The notes under the pieces: generated by a model
Database searches by the model: none
Told to the model about the DNA's origin: nothing
What the model saw: only the letters and a program-made list of their open reading frames with translations
NCBI GenBank assembly: GCA_947175175.1
Contig: CAMWLV010000028.1
Coordinates: 1-32,930, forward strand
From: an uncultured Lachnospiraceae bacterium
GTDB lineage: Bacteria; Bacillota; Clostridia; Lachnospirales; Lachnospiraceae
Length of the DNA: 32,930 nt
Direction of reading: 5' to 3'
In this document: positions 1 to 7,255 of the stretch, in pieces
Layout of the letters: every line of letters begins with the position of its first letter
Numbering within the stretch: the first letter of the stretch is position 1
Translations under genes and position numbers: made by a program

Positions 1-153
1 AGCCTTAAAACAGCTACTTTGGCAACATAATGTTAGGTTATAAAGTTGTAAAGTGATGTTCAATTTAATAAAATGCCTTATTTAAAGACAAATATGGAGT
101 CACACCCAAACAGTACAGAAAACTACACTCTTGATTGCTGCCTGCCCAGCTCC

Positions 154-924
154 TTACTTTGTCGTCACGTTCACGACAAGGATAGCCGCCCCCAATACTG
201 CGAGCACCACACCCGTCGCCCGGTTCAGCGTGACGGCGCTGGCTTTGTTTGCAAACTTCGCAGCAATCCGCGCCCACAATAAGGTAGATGCCACACAGAA
301 GATCAGACACCAGATGTCCGGCATACCGCCAATCACAAAGTGACTGACCGAACCTGTCAATGCCGTAAAAGTCATGATAAAGACGCTTGTTCCAACCGCC
401 GTCTTCAATTCATATCCCAAGACACTTGTCAGGATCAGCAGCATCATCATTCCACCGCCGGCACCGATAAAACCACAGATAAAGCCAACAATCATTCCGC
501 TGACAATTGACTGTATCATCCGCTTCTTGGCGCTGACTGCCGCCATCGATTCCTTTGTCGTCATGACTGGTCTCACGATAAATTTAATGCCGAGCAGCAA
601 GGTCATGAACACCGAGAAACTTCCCATCGTAGTATTGGGAACCATGCTCGCAATCCAGCTTCCAAAGAGTGTGAGGAGCAAGACAGTGACCATCATAACC
701 AGACCATTCCGGACATCAAGGTTTTTATTTTTTCCATAAGTATACGCACTCACTGCGCTCGCCAGTACATCGCTTGCCAGCGCGATGCCGACCGCCTCAT
801 ATGCAGGAAGTCCCAGAAACGTGATCAACATCGGACTGATGACTGCCGCAGCACTCATACCTGCAAATCCTGTGCCCAGCCCCGCACCGATTCCTGCGAT
901 AAAACAGATCATAAATTGAAACAT
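154..924 (-). CDS. TauE/SafE family membrane exporter
   Basis: The 256-residue protein is almost entirely hydrophobic, with seven or eight predicted membrane segments. It carries the glycine-rich GFIGAGGGMMMLLIL stretch near the middle, typical of the TauE/SafE (sulfite exporter, formerly UPF0721) family. Members export sulfite, sulfoacetate or other small organic anions across the cytoplasmic membrane; the substrate cannot be read from this sequence. The start is the ATG at 924, with AGGAGG 7 bases upstream. It lies 20 bases downstream of a MarR-type gene on the same strand, so the two are probably co-transcribed and the exporter is probably controlled by that repressor. Length is normal for the family and there is no sign of damage. 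Family call is firm, substrate open. Confidence 0.9.
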   Translation of the reverse strand: MFQFMICFIAGIGAGLGTGFAGMSAAAVISPMLITFLGLPAYEAVGIALASDVLASAVSAYTYGKNKNLDVRNGLVMMVTVLLLTLFGSWIASMVPNTTMGSFSVFMTLLLGIKFIVRPVMTTKESMAAVSAKKRMIQSIVSGMIVGFICGFIGAGGGMMMLLILTSVLGYELKTAVGTSVFIMTFTALTGSVSHFVIGGMPDIWCLIFCVASTLLWARIAAKFANKASAVTLNRATGVVLAVLGAAILVVNVTTK

Positions 925-944
925 GATTTTTCCTCCTATAGCTC

Positions 945-1382
945 TCAGTCAGATCTCAGATAACCGTCAATATTATCCCATACGCGGTCTGTATAGCTCC
1001 GCATACGACCAATTTCTTCCCATGTAAATCCCTGCAGCATCACTGCGAGAAATTTTTCCTGTGCCTCTTTCCCATCCGCAACGACTGCTGACGCCCCCTC
1101 ACATATTTTCAAATGCGCTGTCTTTCGATTGTCACCAGCATAAATTTTTTCAATCCAATTGCGCTCTTCCAGAAGCTTTATGGCGCCAGATACCTGCGAC
1201 TTTGACAGATACCGGATCTCAACAATATCCGTTGCCGTATCGTAGCGCGGATTATTCGCTAAAAAGAGCAGAATATCAAGCTCCATCCTCGAGATCTGAT
1301 ATTTCTCGCAAACCGCACCGACACATTTTGCATATAATGTCTTGATTGCATTCTGATGTTCCCATGGATTTAGTGGTATCAT
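945..1382 (-). CDS. MarR family transcriptional regulator
   Basis: The 145-residue protein has the size and layout of MarR dimers. An N-terminal helix is followed by a winged helix-turn-helix (about residues 32-100, including YLSKSQVSGAIKLLEERNWI and a wing with AGDNRK) and C-terminal dimerisation helices. MarR proteins usually repress their own operon and release DNA on binding a small, often phenolic or oxidant, ligand. ATG 1382 has GGAGG about 6 bases upstream. It is the first gene of an operon with the TauE/SafE exporter. A 14-bp dyad directly after its -10 box suggests autorepression. The inducer is unknown. Confidence 0.92.
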   Translation of the reverse strand: MIPLNPWEHQNAIKTLYAKCVGAVCEKYQISRMELDILLFLANNPRYDTATDIVEIRYLSKSQVSGAIKLLEERNWIEKIYAGDNRKTAHLKICEGASAVVADGKEAQEKFLAVMLQGFTWEEIGRMRSYTDRVWDNIDGYLRSD

Positions 1383-1399
1383 GTACTTCCTCCATTTTT

Positions 1400-1442
1400 G
1401 TTCTTTTTAGAACTATTTTACTCCAAAATACGAAATTGTCAA
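1400..1442 (-). promoter_or_regulatory. MarR-TauE promoter with dyad operator
   Basis: Read on the minus strand, TTGACA (1437-1442) and TAAAAT (1415-1420) are separated by 16 bases. Immediately downstream, 1400-1413 reads GTTCT-N4-AGAAC, a perfect dyad with 5-bp arms. It sits between the -10 box and the ribosome binding site, where a bound MarR dimer would block transcription. The promoter is seen in sequence; MarR binding is inferred. Confidence 0.65.
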
Positions 1443-1459
1443 TACTCCGAAAACAAGAC

Positions 1460-1488
1460 TTGACAATCAGTTTTTTTTTCATTACAAT
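1460..1488 (+). promoter_or_regulatory. divergent promoter reading toward the ABC-F gene
   Basis: TTGACA (1460-1465) and TACAAT (1483-1488) are spaced by exactly 17 bases. The promoter lies back to back with the MarR promoter. If it drives the ABC-F gene, the transcript would carry a leader of about 390 bases containing a repeat and two hairpins. It may instead belong to a lost gene. Confidence 0.6.
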
Positions 1489-1494
1489 GAGTAA

Positions 1495-1550
1495 GGATCT
1501 GTAGAAGAACTATCCTGCGCAATCTGCATCAGTTATTTTTCTACAGCTCC
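1495..1550. repeat. short inverted-repeat element, family A (truncated copy)
   Basis: The ends are inverted copies: GGATCTGTAGAAG at the left, and GTTATTTTTCTACAGCTCC (reverse complement of a CTGTAGAAAAATAAC end) at the right. The inner stretch CTGCGCAATCTG also occurs at about 10770, and the CTGTAG(A/G)AAAATAA end at 6559 and 10727. This looks like a small non-autonomous repeat with no coding capacity of its own. Confidence 0.5.
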
Positions 1551-1642
1551 TAAAACATTTACAAGAAGGGCGGTGGGAAGATGATGAAATAATAAAACAG
1601 GAAACACAAGTTGAGATTTTAGATCCAGACAGCTGCAACTAA
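1505..1642 (+). pseudogene. decayed coding fragment (45 codons, no start)
   Basis: The frame from 1505 is open for 45 codons to TAA at 1640-1642. Its last 30 residues are protein-like and acidic (LLKHLQEGRWEDDEIIKQE near the middle, ending ILDPDSCN). There is no start codon with a ribosome binding site; the open frame begins inside the family A repeat. It is best read as the 3' remnant of a gene displaced or truncated at the repeat. I do not recognise the protein. It could also be chance. Confidence 0.3.
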
Positions 1643-1661
1643 TCGTGCAATGTCTGTTTTT
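1626..1661 (+). terminator. hairpin plus T-run in the ABC-F leader
   Basis: CAGACA (1626-1631) pairs with TGTCTG (1651-1656), with an inner TGCA/TGCA pair, followed by TTTTT. It may terminate the decayed frame just upstream, or act as an attenuator in the leader of the ABC-F gene. Confidence 0.5.
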
Positions 1662-1692
1662 GTGTGATTTTGTTTTGTTGTATCATCATCTT

Positions 1693-1713
1693 CCTGTATA
1701 TATACAGGCTTTT
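1693..1713 (+). terminator. second leader hairpin with T-rich tail
   Basis: CCTGTA-TATA-TACAGG (1693-1708) is a perfect stem of 6 bp with a 4-base loop, followed by CTTTTCTT. It is a weak terminator by itself. With the upstream hairpin it makes the 1495-1882 leader unusually structured. Confidence 0.35.
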
Positions 1714-1759
1714 CTTGTGCGCTGAAGATCCAAATCCTCTTCTATCTGGCTATTCACAG

Positions 1760-1840
1760 ATGTGGCAGAAAGCGTTCAACAGAATTTTCGTACAAAACAA
1801 GTACACACATTCTAATATCCCCCGTGTTTTCACAGACTGA
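1760..1840 (+). CDS. possible 26-residue leader ORF before ABC-F
   Basis: ATG at 1760 opens a 26-codon frame ending TGA at 1838-1840, 42 bases before the ABC-F start. It begins MWQKAFNRIF and ends PRVFTD. No convincing ribosome binding site precedes it, so it may be chance. It is listed because antibiotic-resistance ABC-F genes are often controlled by translated leader peptides. Confidence 0.15.
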   Translation: MWQKAFNRIFVQNKYTHSNIPRVFTD

Positions 1841-1882
1841 AAAAGGAAAACAATTATTTACACGCGAAACGGAGGGATTTTC

Positions 1883-3439
1883 ATGTTACAGATCAAACAT
1901 TTAACCATACGTCACAAAAAAGATTACCGCATTTTATTGGAAAATTTTAATCTATGTATCAATCCAGGAGATAAGTGCGCCCTGATCGGCGAGGAGGGAA
2001 ACGGAAAAAGCACACTGCTAAAGCTGATCTATGCCCCTGACATTGCAGAGAATTATGTGGAATATGAGGGCGAAATATTGCGAACCGGTGAACGGTTTGG
2101 CTATCTACCTCAGGAACTGACAGATGACCGGCGAAAAAGCACTATCTACGAATATCTCACTGCGGCAGACCGCTTTTATGACCAAAGTCCGCGTGAACTT
2201 GCGCAGCTGTGTACGAAAATCGGCTTTCCAATGGAACGTCTGTATTCAGAAGAACTTCTGGGTGTGCTCTCCGGCGGCGAGAAGATCAAAGTACAGCTCA
2301 TTCGCATGCTCATTGAGGAACCGACCATGCTTCTTCTTGATGAGCCGTCAAATGATTTGGACATCGAGACACTCGTATGGCTGGAAAGATTTATTCAAAA
2401 CTGTGAGATTCCAGTACTATACATCTCCCATGATGAAACCCTTTTGGAGCGTACTGCAAACAGAATCATCCATATCGAACAGCTCAGGCGCAAAACCACG
2501 CCGCGCTGTACTGTAGTCTATACAGACTATCAGAGCTATATTGCCGACAGAAGCCTGCAGTTTGAAAAGCAGGAGCAGGAGGCAAAAAATGAGCGCAGGG
2601 CATATGACAAGCAGCAGGAGAAATTTCGACGCATCCAGCAGAAGGTAGAGCACCAGCAAAATGCCATCAGCCGACAGAATCCGCACGGTGCAGCACTTTT
2701 GAAAAAGACCATGCACCGGGTAAAGGCATATGAAGCGCGCTTTGAAAAGGAATTTGAAAATATGACCGAGATGCCAGAGTATGAGGAAGCGATGTTTACC
2801 AAATTTGGCAGTCAGGCATCGATCCCAAATGGAAAGGTGGTGCTGGATTTCACACTCGATACACTTTCTGTTCCTACAAGTGAAGGCTCACAGGAACCCA
2901 TGATTCTCTCACACGATATCCACCTTTTTATACAAGGTTCAGAACATATCTGCATCACTGGAAAAAATGGCTGCGGCAAGACAACGCTCATGCGCATTCT
3001 GGCTAAAGAACTGTTACAAAGAGCAGATCTCAAAGCTGCCTATATGCCGCAGAATTATGAGGAACTTTTGGATATGGAACAGACGCCCGTGGAATTTTTA
3101 TCGGACGGCAGTAAGGAAAGCATCTCGATGATGCGCACCTATCTCGGCAGCATGAAATTTACAGCAGATGAGATGATGCATCCGATGCGCGAACTGTCTG
3201 GTGGCCAGAAGGCGAAGATCATGCTGCTCTACCTCGACACTTCCGGCTGTGATGTACTTCTGCTAGACGAACCGAGCCGCAATTTTTCGCCATTGTCCAC
3301 TCCAGTCATCCGGCGCATGCTCGCAGATTACCAGGGAGTAATCATCAGCGTGTCCCACGACCGCAAATATATCGCTGAGGTCTGTGATAAAGTATATGAG
3401 CTGACTGCGGAAGGATTGGTTATATCATCGCCTTCTTGA
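1883..3439 (+). CDS. ABC-F family ATPase (ribosome-associated)
   Basis: The 518-residue protein has two ABC cassettes and no membrane segments, the hallmark of ABC-F translation factors. Cassette 1 has Walker A GEEGNGKST (36-44), signature LSGGEK (from 129) and Walker B LLLDEPSND (150-158). Cassette 2 has GKNGCGKTT (360-368), LSGGQK (from 438) and LLLDEPSRN (to 467). A charged linker of about 80 residues (about 225-305) lies between them; its tip reaches toward the ribosomal peptidyl-transferase centre in this family. ABC-F proteins bind the ribosomal E site and either protect against antibiotics or rescue stalled ribosomes. Which applies here cannot be decided. ATG 1883 has GGAGGG 7 bases upstream. 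The long upstream leader hints at attenuation control. Its last 20 bases overlap the convergent thrH-like gene. Confidence 0.9.
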   Translation: MLQIKHLTIRHKKDYRILLENFNLCINPGDKCALIGEEGNGKSTLLKLIYAPDIAENYVEYEGEILRTGERFGYLPQELTDDRRKSTIYEYLTAADRFYDQSPRELAQLCTKIGFPMERLYSEELLGVLSGGEKIKVQLIRMLIEEPTMLLLDEPSNDLDIETLVWLERFIQNCEIPVLYISHDETLLERTANRIIHIEQLRRKTTPRCTVVYTDYQSYIADRSLQFEKQEQEAKNERRAYDKQQEKFRRIQQKVEHQQNAISRQNPHGAALLKKTMHRVKAYEARFEKEFENMTEMPEYEEAMFTKFGSQASIPNGKVVLDFTLDTLSVPTSEGSQEPMILSHDIHLFIQGSEHICITGKNGCGKTTLMRILAKELLQRADLKAAYMPQNYEELLDMEQTPVEFLSDGSKESISMMRTYLGSMKFTADEMMHPMRELSGGQKAKIMLLYLDTSGCDVLLLDEPSRNFSPLSTPVIRRMLADYQGVIISVSHDRKYIAEVCDKVYELTAEGLVISSPS

Positions 3440-4022
3440 TCGCATCCATCAGCTCATCATAGGTCTCATACGCCGCAAGTTCCGGGTTATCTGCCTTGAT
3501 CTTGTCTGTGCTCTTGAATAAAAAGCCTGCCTCGCTCGCCTTGATCATGCCAAGGTCATTGTAGCTGTCACCACTCGCGATCGTCTCATACCCAATCGAC
3601 TGTAACGCCTTGACGGTCGTGAGCTTTGACTGCTCACAGCGCATCTTAAAACCAGTGATCTCGCCGCTCTCGGCAACCTCGAGTGAATTGCAAAAGATTG
3701 TCGGCCAGCCAAGCTTTTTCATCAGCGGTGTCGCAAACTGGGAAAAAGTGTCGCTGATAATGATAACCTGCGTGAAGGAGCGAAGCTCATCGAGAAACTC
3801 CTTTGCGCCTGGTATCGGATCGATCTTTGCGATTGTCTCCTGGATCTCCTTCAGACCAAGCCCATGCTCCTTCAAAACGCCTAATCTCCATGTCATCAAT
3901 TTATCATAATCTGGTTCGTCGCGCGTTGTCCTTTTCAGCTCAGGAATACCACTCGCCTCGGCAAACGCTATCCAAATCTCGGGAACCAATACACCTTCCA
4001 AATCCAAACATGTTATGTACAT
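3420..4022 (-). CDS. thrH: ThrH-like HAD phosphatase (phosphoserine phosphatase / homoserine phosphotransferase)
   Basis: The 200-residue protein opens CLDLEGVLVPEIW, the ThrH form of HAD motif I, in which the second Asp of DxDx is Glu (D7, E9). Motif II is IISDT; a Lys follows in the CEQSKLT region; motif III/IV is GDSYNDLGMI. ThrH of Pseudomonas removes phosphate from phosphoserine and can transfer it to homoserine, linking serine and threonine synthesis. Length and motifs fit that family throughout. ATG 4022 has AAGGA and AGG stretches upstream at slightly long spacing. It stands alone on the minus strand, and its final 20 bases overlap the end of the ABC-F gene, so the two mRNAs are complementary at their 3' ends. 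Confidence 0.85.
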   Translation of the reverse strand: MYITCLDLEGVLVPEIWIAFAEASGIPELKRTTRDEPDYDKLMTWRLGVLKEHGLGLKEIQETIAKIDPIPGAKEFLDELRSFTQVIIISDTFSQFATPLMKKLGWPTIFCNSLEVAESGEITGFKMRCEQSKLTTVKALQSIGYETIASGDSYNDLGMIKASEAGFLFKSTDKIKADNPELAAYETYDELMDAIKKAMI

Positions 4023-4144
4023 CTCAATACCTAGTCCTTTCTATAATAACATTTTAGTAAATTAAAGTGATAAACCATGATATCGATTATAGCACATATT
4101 TATCCCTGTATAAAGAAGATTTTTTATTTTCTATATGCATTTCC

Positions 4145-5449
4145 TCAGTCTGTCACCCGCACATCTCCGCTGGTCGTACTGACCTCAATACGGCTGCCAC
4201 TCTTATTATCTCCATAGGTTCCATTTGCACTGTTTCCTCTCTTGGAAAAATTCAAGTCATTGTCAAAAAAGGTCTGAATGTCACCACTGGTCGTATCTGC
4301 CTTAAAGTCAAATGCATTGTCTGCGGAAATCTTGATCTTTACCAATCCACTGCTGCAGTCAAACCTGAGATTTCCCGTGAGCTTTTCGAGTTCCAGCTCG
4401 ATGTCACCACTGGTTGTATTAACGCTGCCGCTGCCCTCCCGCGCTTTGATCCACACCTGACCGCTGGACGAGCGAACCTCCCATGCACTATCCACACCCT
4501 TCAACTGAATATCACCTGAAGTTGTCCTGACTGTGCGCTCACCGCTCCCCTCTTGAATCTCGACGCGGCCGCTTGACGCTTGTGCGGTAACGGCTCCGTC
4601 AATATGCTTTACACGGATATCGCCGCTTGTTGTCTCAATCTGGGTATTTCCCGAAATTACTTCAGACTCAATGTTTCCGCTGCTGCTTTTGATTCTCGTC
4701 CCGCCTGTCAGCTGTTTGACTGTAATCTCCCCGCTGGTACTCTCGATGTTCATTTCACCTGTCAACTGATCAACATCAATATCACCACTGCTTGTTGTGA
4801 GATCGATTGCGCCTGTAGCGTTATTGACCTCTGTGTTAATAACATCAACTTCCACATCACCACTGCTGCAGCTCAGCGATACATTTTTTGCTGTAATATT
4901 AGGAATGATTATATCACCACTGCTTGTCGCCGCCTTGAACTCTTTTTCAAGTGCAATATTCATCTGGAACTTAATATCCCCGCTGGCTGTGGCGAATGTA
5001 AGCTGTCCTTTGTAAGATGATGGCAGTCCGATTTCCGTGTAGCAGTATGCAGACCTGACACCAAACATTCCGATCTGCACTTGATAACTTTTTCCATTTC
5101 TCATTTTTCCCCTGACCTCAATCCCGCTGCCTGTCACTGTTACCGTGGAGAGATCCTTCTCTTTCAGGTCAAGTTCGCTGTATTCCTTTATGATCAGGAC
5201 ATCACCTTCACTTTCATATATATATACGTCATTGCTATTCATATCATACAATACGGAAATCTTGTCAATCCCGTCAAGCGGAACCTCCTTTTCCATCACC
5301 AGCTGCGGACTGCCGTAGCTTTCATGAGCTTCGCTGTCATATCCCCGCACATAGATGTCATGTCCCGATATCCCATATGCAAATATCCCGCACAAACCGA
5401 CTGTAAGGATACACAGCATCACAAGCGTTGCGATTTTTACTCTCTTCAT
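4145..5449 (-). CDS. DUF4097-type beta-solenoid membrane-anchored protein
   Basis: One N-terminal hydrophobic segment (VKIATLVMLCILTVGLCGIF) is followed by a long extracytoplasmic region. There, about fourteen SGD/SGx motifs (TTSGDI, SSSGNI, SSGQV and the like) recur every 20 residues or so, the pattern of DUF4097/adhesin-like right-handed beta repeats. The chosen start is the ATG at 5449 (MKRVKIA), with AGAGGG 8 bases upstream. An in-frame ATG at 5470 directly abuts the stop of the upstream gene but is less well placed. It is the last gene of the PadR/DUF1700/DUF4097 operon, a combination found widely in Firmicutes and thought to respond to envelope conditions. No enzymatic motif is visible. 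The solenoid is the likely working part, either as a surface scaffold or as a sensor. Confidence 0.85.
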   Translation of the reverse strand: MKRVKIATLVMLCILTVGLCGIFAYGISGHDIYVRGYDSEAHESYGSPQLVMEKEVPLDGIDKISVLYDMNSNDVYIYESEGDVLIIKEYSELDLKEKDLSTVTVTGSGIEVRGKMRNGKSYQVQIGMFGVRSAYCYTEIGLPSSYKGQLTFATASGDIKFQMNIALEKEFKAATSSGDIIIPNITAKNVSLSCSSGDVEVDVINTEVNNATGAIDLTTSSGDIDVDQLTGEMNIESTSGEITVKQLTGGTRIKSSSGNIESEVISGNTQIETTSGDIRVKHIDGAVTAQASSGRVEIQEGSGERTVRTTSGDIQLKGVDSAWEVRSSSGQVWIKAREGSGSVNTTSGDIELELEKLTGNLRFDCSSGLVKIKISADNAFDFKADTTSGDIQTFFDNDLNFSKRGNSANGTYGDNKSGSRIEVSTTSGDVRVTD

Positions 5450-5470
5450 ACCTACATCCCTCTCCCGCAT

Positions 5471-6157
5471 TTATAAGTGTTTTTCCTCTGTCTTCAGTTC
5501 AAAGATCAGTTTCACGATTTGCTGGACACATGCCGCAATCAGAAATATGATCCATGTAATGTGCCAGTCAAACGTCTCAAAACTGATCAGAAAATAGAGC
5601 ACCAGTGCAACTGTCCAGATCAGGGAATTGATGGTCTTTCTAGCTGCTTTTTCCTTGTTGCTGCTGTACTTGATCTCTTTGAGCCGTTCCACCATATCCT
5701 GCTCTTCCTTTTTACTGTAGTTCGGATACATATTTGCCGCATAGACAAGCATAACTGTAGGCGGAATGCAGATGACCAGTGCACATACTAAACCAAGTCC
5801 TGTCAGTTCATATGGAACATGCGCAATCTCACTGATCATGCCAAAGAAAATGAACACTGCGCCTGCGAAGATATAAAGTCCCGCAGAAACCGCTGTCAGC
5901 ATCGCCTTCTTTTTCCTGTCTTTCTCTGACAGCATGAACAGATTTTTCTCCTCAACCTCCGGGAACAACTCTGTCACGTCCCCTATGGATGCAATCACGC
6001 TCTGATAGGCGTCTTCCTCGGAATATCCGTCTGCCACCATGTCATCATACTTATCTATGGCGCTCTGCATCATTTCCTGCTTTAAGTCAAGCGCCTTCCT
6101 TGTTCTGGGCGCATCTGCAAAAATTTCATTAAAATGCTGCCTAATTTTTTCTTTCAT
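5471..6157 (-). CDS. DUF1700-like / permease-prefix-domain membrane protein
   Basis: The 228-residue protein has an N-terminal helical cytoplasmic domain (about 1-75). That domain holds the typical YSEEDAYQSVIASIGD motif of the short domain that precedes permeases and DUF1700 proteins. Four likely membrane helices follow, in two pairs (about 88-110, 118-142, 177-195, 200-218). AGGAGG lies 10 bases before ATG 6157. It sits between a PadR regulator and the DUF4097 gene, the standard order of this operon type. In such operons it is presumed to act with the DUF4097 protein at the membrane; no reaction is known. Intact and of usual length. Confidence 0.8.
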   Translation of the reverse strand: MKEKIRQHFNEIFADAPRTRKALDLKQEMMQSAIDKYDDMVADGYSEEDAYQSVIASIGDVTELFPEVEEKNLFMLSEKDRKKKAMLTAVSAGLYIFAGAVFIFFGMISEIAHVPYELTGLGLVCALVICIPPTVMLVYAANMYPNYSKKEEQDMVERLKEIKYSSNKEKAARKTINSLIWTVALVLYFLISFETFDWHITWIIFLIAACVQQIVKLIFELKTEEKHL

Positions 6158-6198
6158 TTTCTTCCATCCTCCTCATATCATTTATGATCAATATCTTT

Positions 6199-6522
6199 TC
6201 ACTTTAATAACTTATCAATGATTTCCTTGGCTTCCTGCCACTCCTGCTTATACCCCTGATATGCCTTTCTGCCGTCCTCTGTTATGGCATAGTAGCGGCG
6301 CCTGGCTCCGACTGTCTCATCTCCCCAGTAGGTTCTGATGCAGCCCGCCTGTTCCAGCCGCCGAAATGCCGAGTAGAGCGTCGCTTCCTTTAGTTCATAG
6401 GCATTGTTGGTCTTTTTCATGATGTCCTTGTTGATCTGATAACCGTAACTGTCCTGTTCAAGCAGGCTCGAAAGTATGATCGCTTCCGTATGCCCCCTGA
6501 TAATATCCGAAGTGATTGACAT
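6199..6522 (-). CDS. PadR family transcriptional regulator
   Basis: The 107-residue protein is a compact PadR repressor (subfamily 2 size). It has a winged helix with SYGYQINKDI, then ATLYSAFRRLEQAGCI and the wing RRRYYAITEDGR, and a short C-terminal dimerisation helix. ATG 6522 has AGGAGG 6 bases upstream. It is the first gene of the three-gene envelope operon, 41 bases before the DUF1700-like gene. A 25-bp dyad overlapping the -35 box of the operon promoter is the likely autoregulatory site. The ligand is unknown. Confidence 0.93.
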   Translation of the reverse strand: MSITSDIIRGHTEAIILSSLLEQDSYGYQINKDIMKKTNNAYELKEATLYSAFRRLEQAGCIRTYWGDETVGARRRYYAITEDGRKAYQGYKQEWQEAKEIIDKLLK

Positions 6523-6555
6523 AGTACTCCTCCTTTCTAAAACCTATGCCACTAA

Positions 6556-6645
6556 GGAACTGTAGGAAAATAACTAACACATCTTGCCTTGCCTATTTCT
6601 CCGATTGCACAGGTTAAAATATGGATATGTTTTTCCTATTTATTA
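6556..6645. repeat. family A repeat, degenerate copy in PadR leader
   Basis: The left end GGAACTGTAGGAAAATAAC (6556-6574) matches the family consensus. The right end is poor, with only TTTTTCCTA near 6630 recalling the inverted end. The right border is therefore approximate. It lies in the transcribed leader of the PadR operon. Confidence 0.4.
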
Positions 6646-6656
6646 ACTTGATATAC

Positions 6657-6692
6657 AATATACACAAATATACCTCATCTGTCAAGGTATAT
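6657..6692 (-). promoter_or_regulatory. PadR operon promoter with overlapping dyad
   Basis: On the minus strand TTGACA (6680-6685) and TATATT (6657-6662) are 17 bases apart. The inverted pair ATATACC (6668-6674) and GGTATAT (6686-6692), with an 11-base spacer, encloses the -35 box. A bound PadR dimer would block polymerase. The promoter is strong by inspection; the operator is inferred from position and symmetry. Confidence 0.65.
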
Positions 6693-6972
6693 ATTTCATT
6701 AAAGTATCTCAGAATGACAGTATCCTATTTCTCCTTATGACTTTCTCTTTATCCCGCTTATAATGTGCAATACTTTTTAAAATTTCTTTATGCGCTCCTG
6801 CACATGAAAAGCAGCTGGATCTCTGTCTCGCCCGCCTGCCTCCATTCCTTGTTTCTCACTGAACGAAATAAGAAAGATAATATTTGTATGTGCACATATG
6901 GTAAAATATTGATTTTTGGGTGTGATCGTGATATCCTATCAGAAATATAAATCAGGATTGCAGGGTTATTAG

Positions 6973-7176
6973 ATAACCAGATTAGCAGCATATGAAGATG
7001 CTGAACAATTAGAAAGATTAAATAATGAGTTTAATGGAGAAGGTGAAACATCTCTCAAGCATATTAGAAATTCCCTTTTATATACCAAGAAGAATGCTGT
7101 AACACAAATCGTATATGACCGATTAGGATACAGAGATGATAACGAGATGCATTTATCAAAGAGAGTTCAGAGATAA
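6973..7176 (+). pseudogene. decayed coding fragment (67 codons, no start)
   Basis: The frame from 6973 is open to TAA at 7174-7176 and reads as credible protein: RLAAYEDAEQLERLNNEF near its start, SLKHIRNSLLYTKKNAVTQI in the middle, and an end in LSKRVQR. There is no upstream start or ribosome binding site; a stop lies directly before it. It looks like the 3' end of a gene whose front is gone. RLAAYED is a phrase seen in phage and element proteins, but the rest does not let me name a family. Confidence 0.35.
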
Positions 7177-7255
7177 ACTATCCGCTACACAGCATCAGGG
7201 CGTATAGAAAACATATCTATCGCCCCTCTTAATACCTGTATCCTGTCAGAATGAA

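Larger units (their letters stand above)
6523..7255. other. 733-base spacer with regulatory and decayed sequence
   Basis: This stretch holds the 135-base leader of the PadR operon with a family A repeat in it, the PadR promoter and operator, and a decayed plus-strand frame at 6973-7176. Between about 6700 and 6970 short frames on both strands look vaguely protein-like, but none has a start with a ribosome binding site. I see no intact gene. Confidence 0.5.

Noticed and set aside
4145..5449. Tandem DNA repeats in the DUF4097 gene considered as a CRISPR array
   Set aside because: The repeats are short coding motifs at about 60-base spacing with variable sequence, and the frame is open throughout.
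4067..5476. Several long plus-strand frames opposite the DUF4097 gene
   Set aside because: They arise from the repetitive SGD-coding DNA read on the other strand; none has a ribosome binding site, and their sequences are not protein-like.
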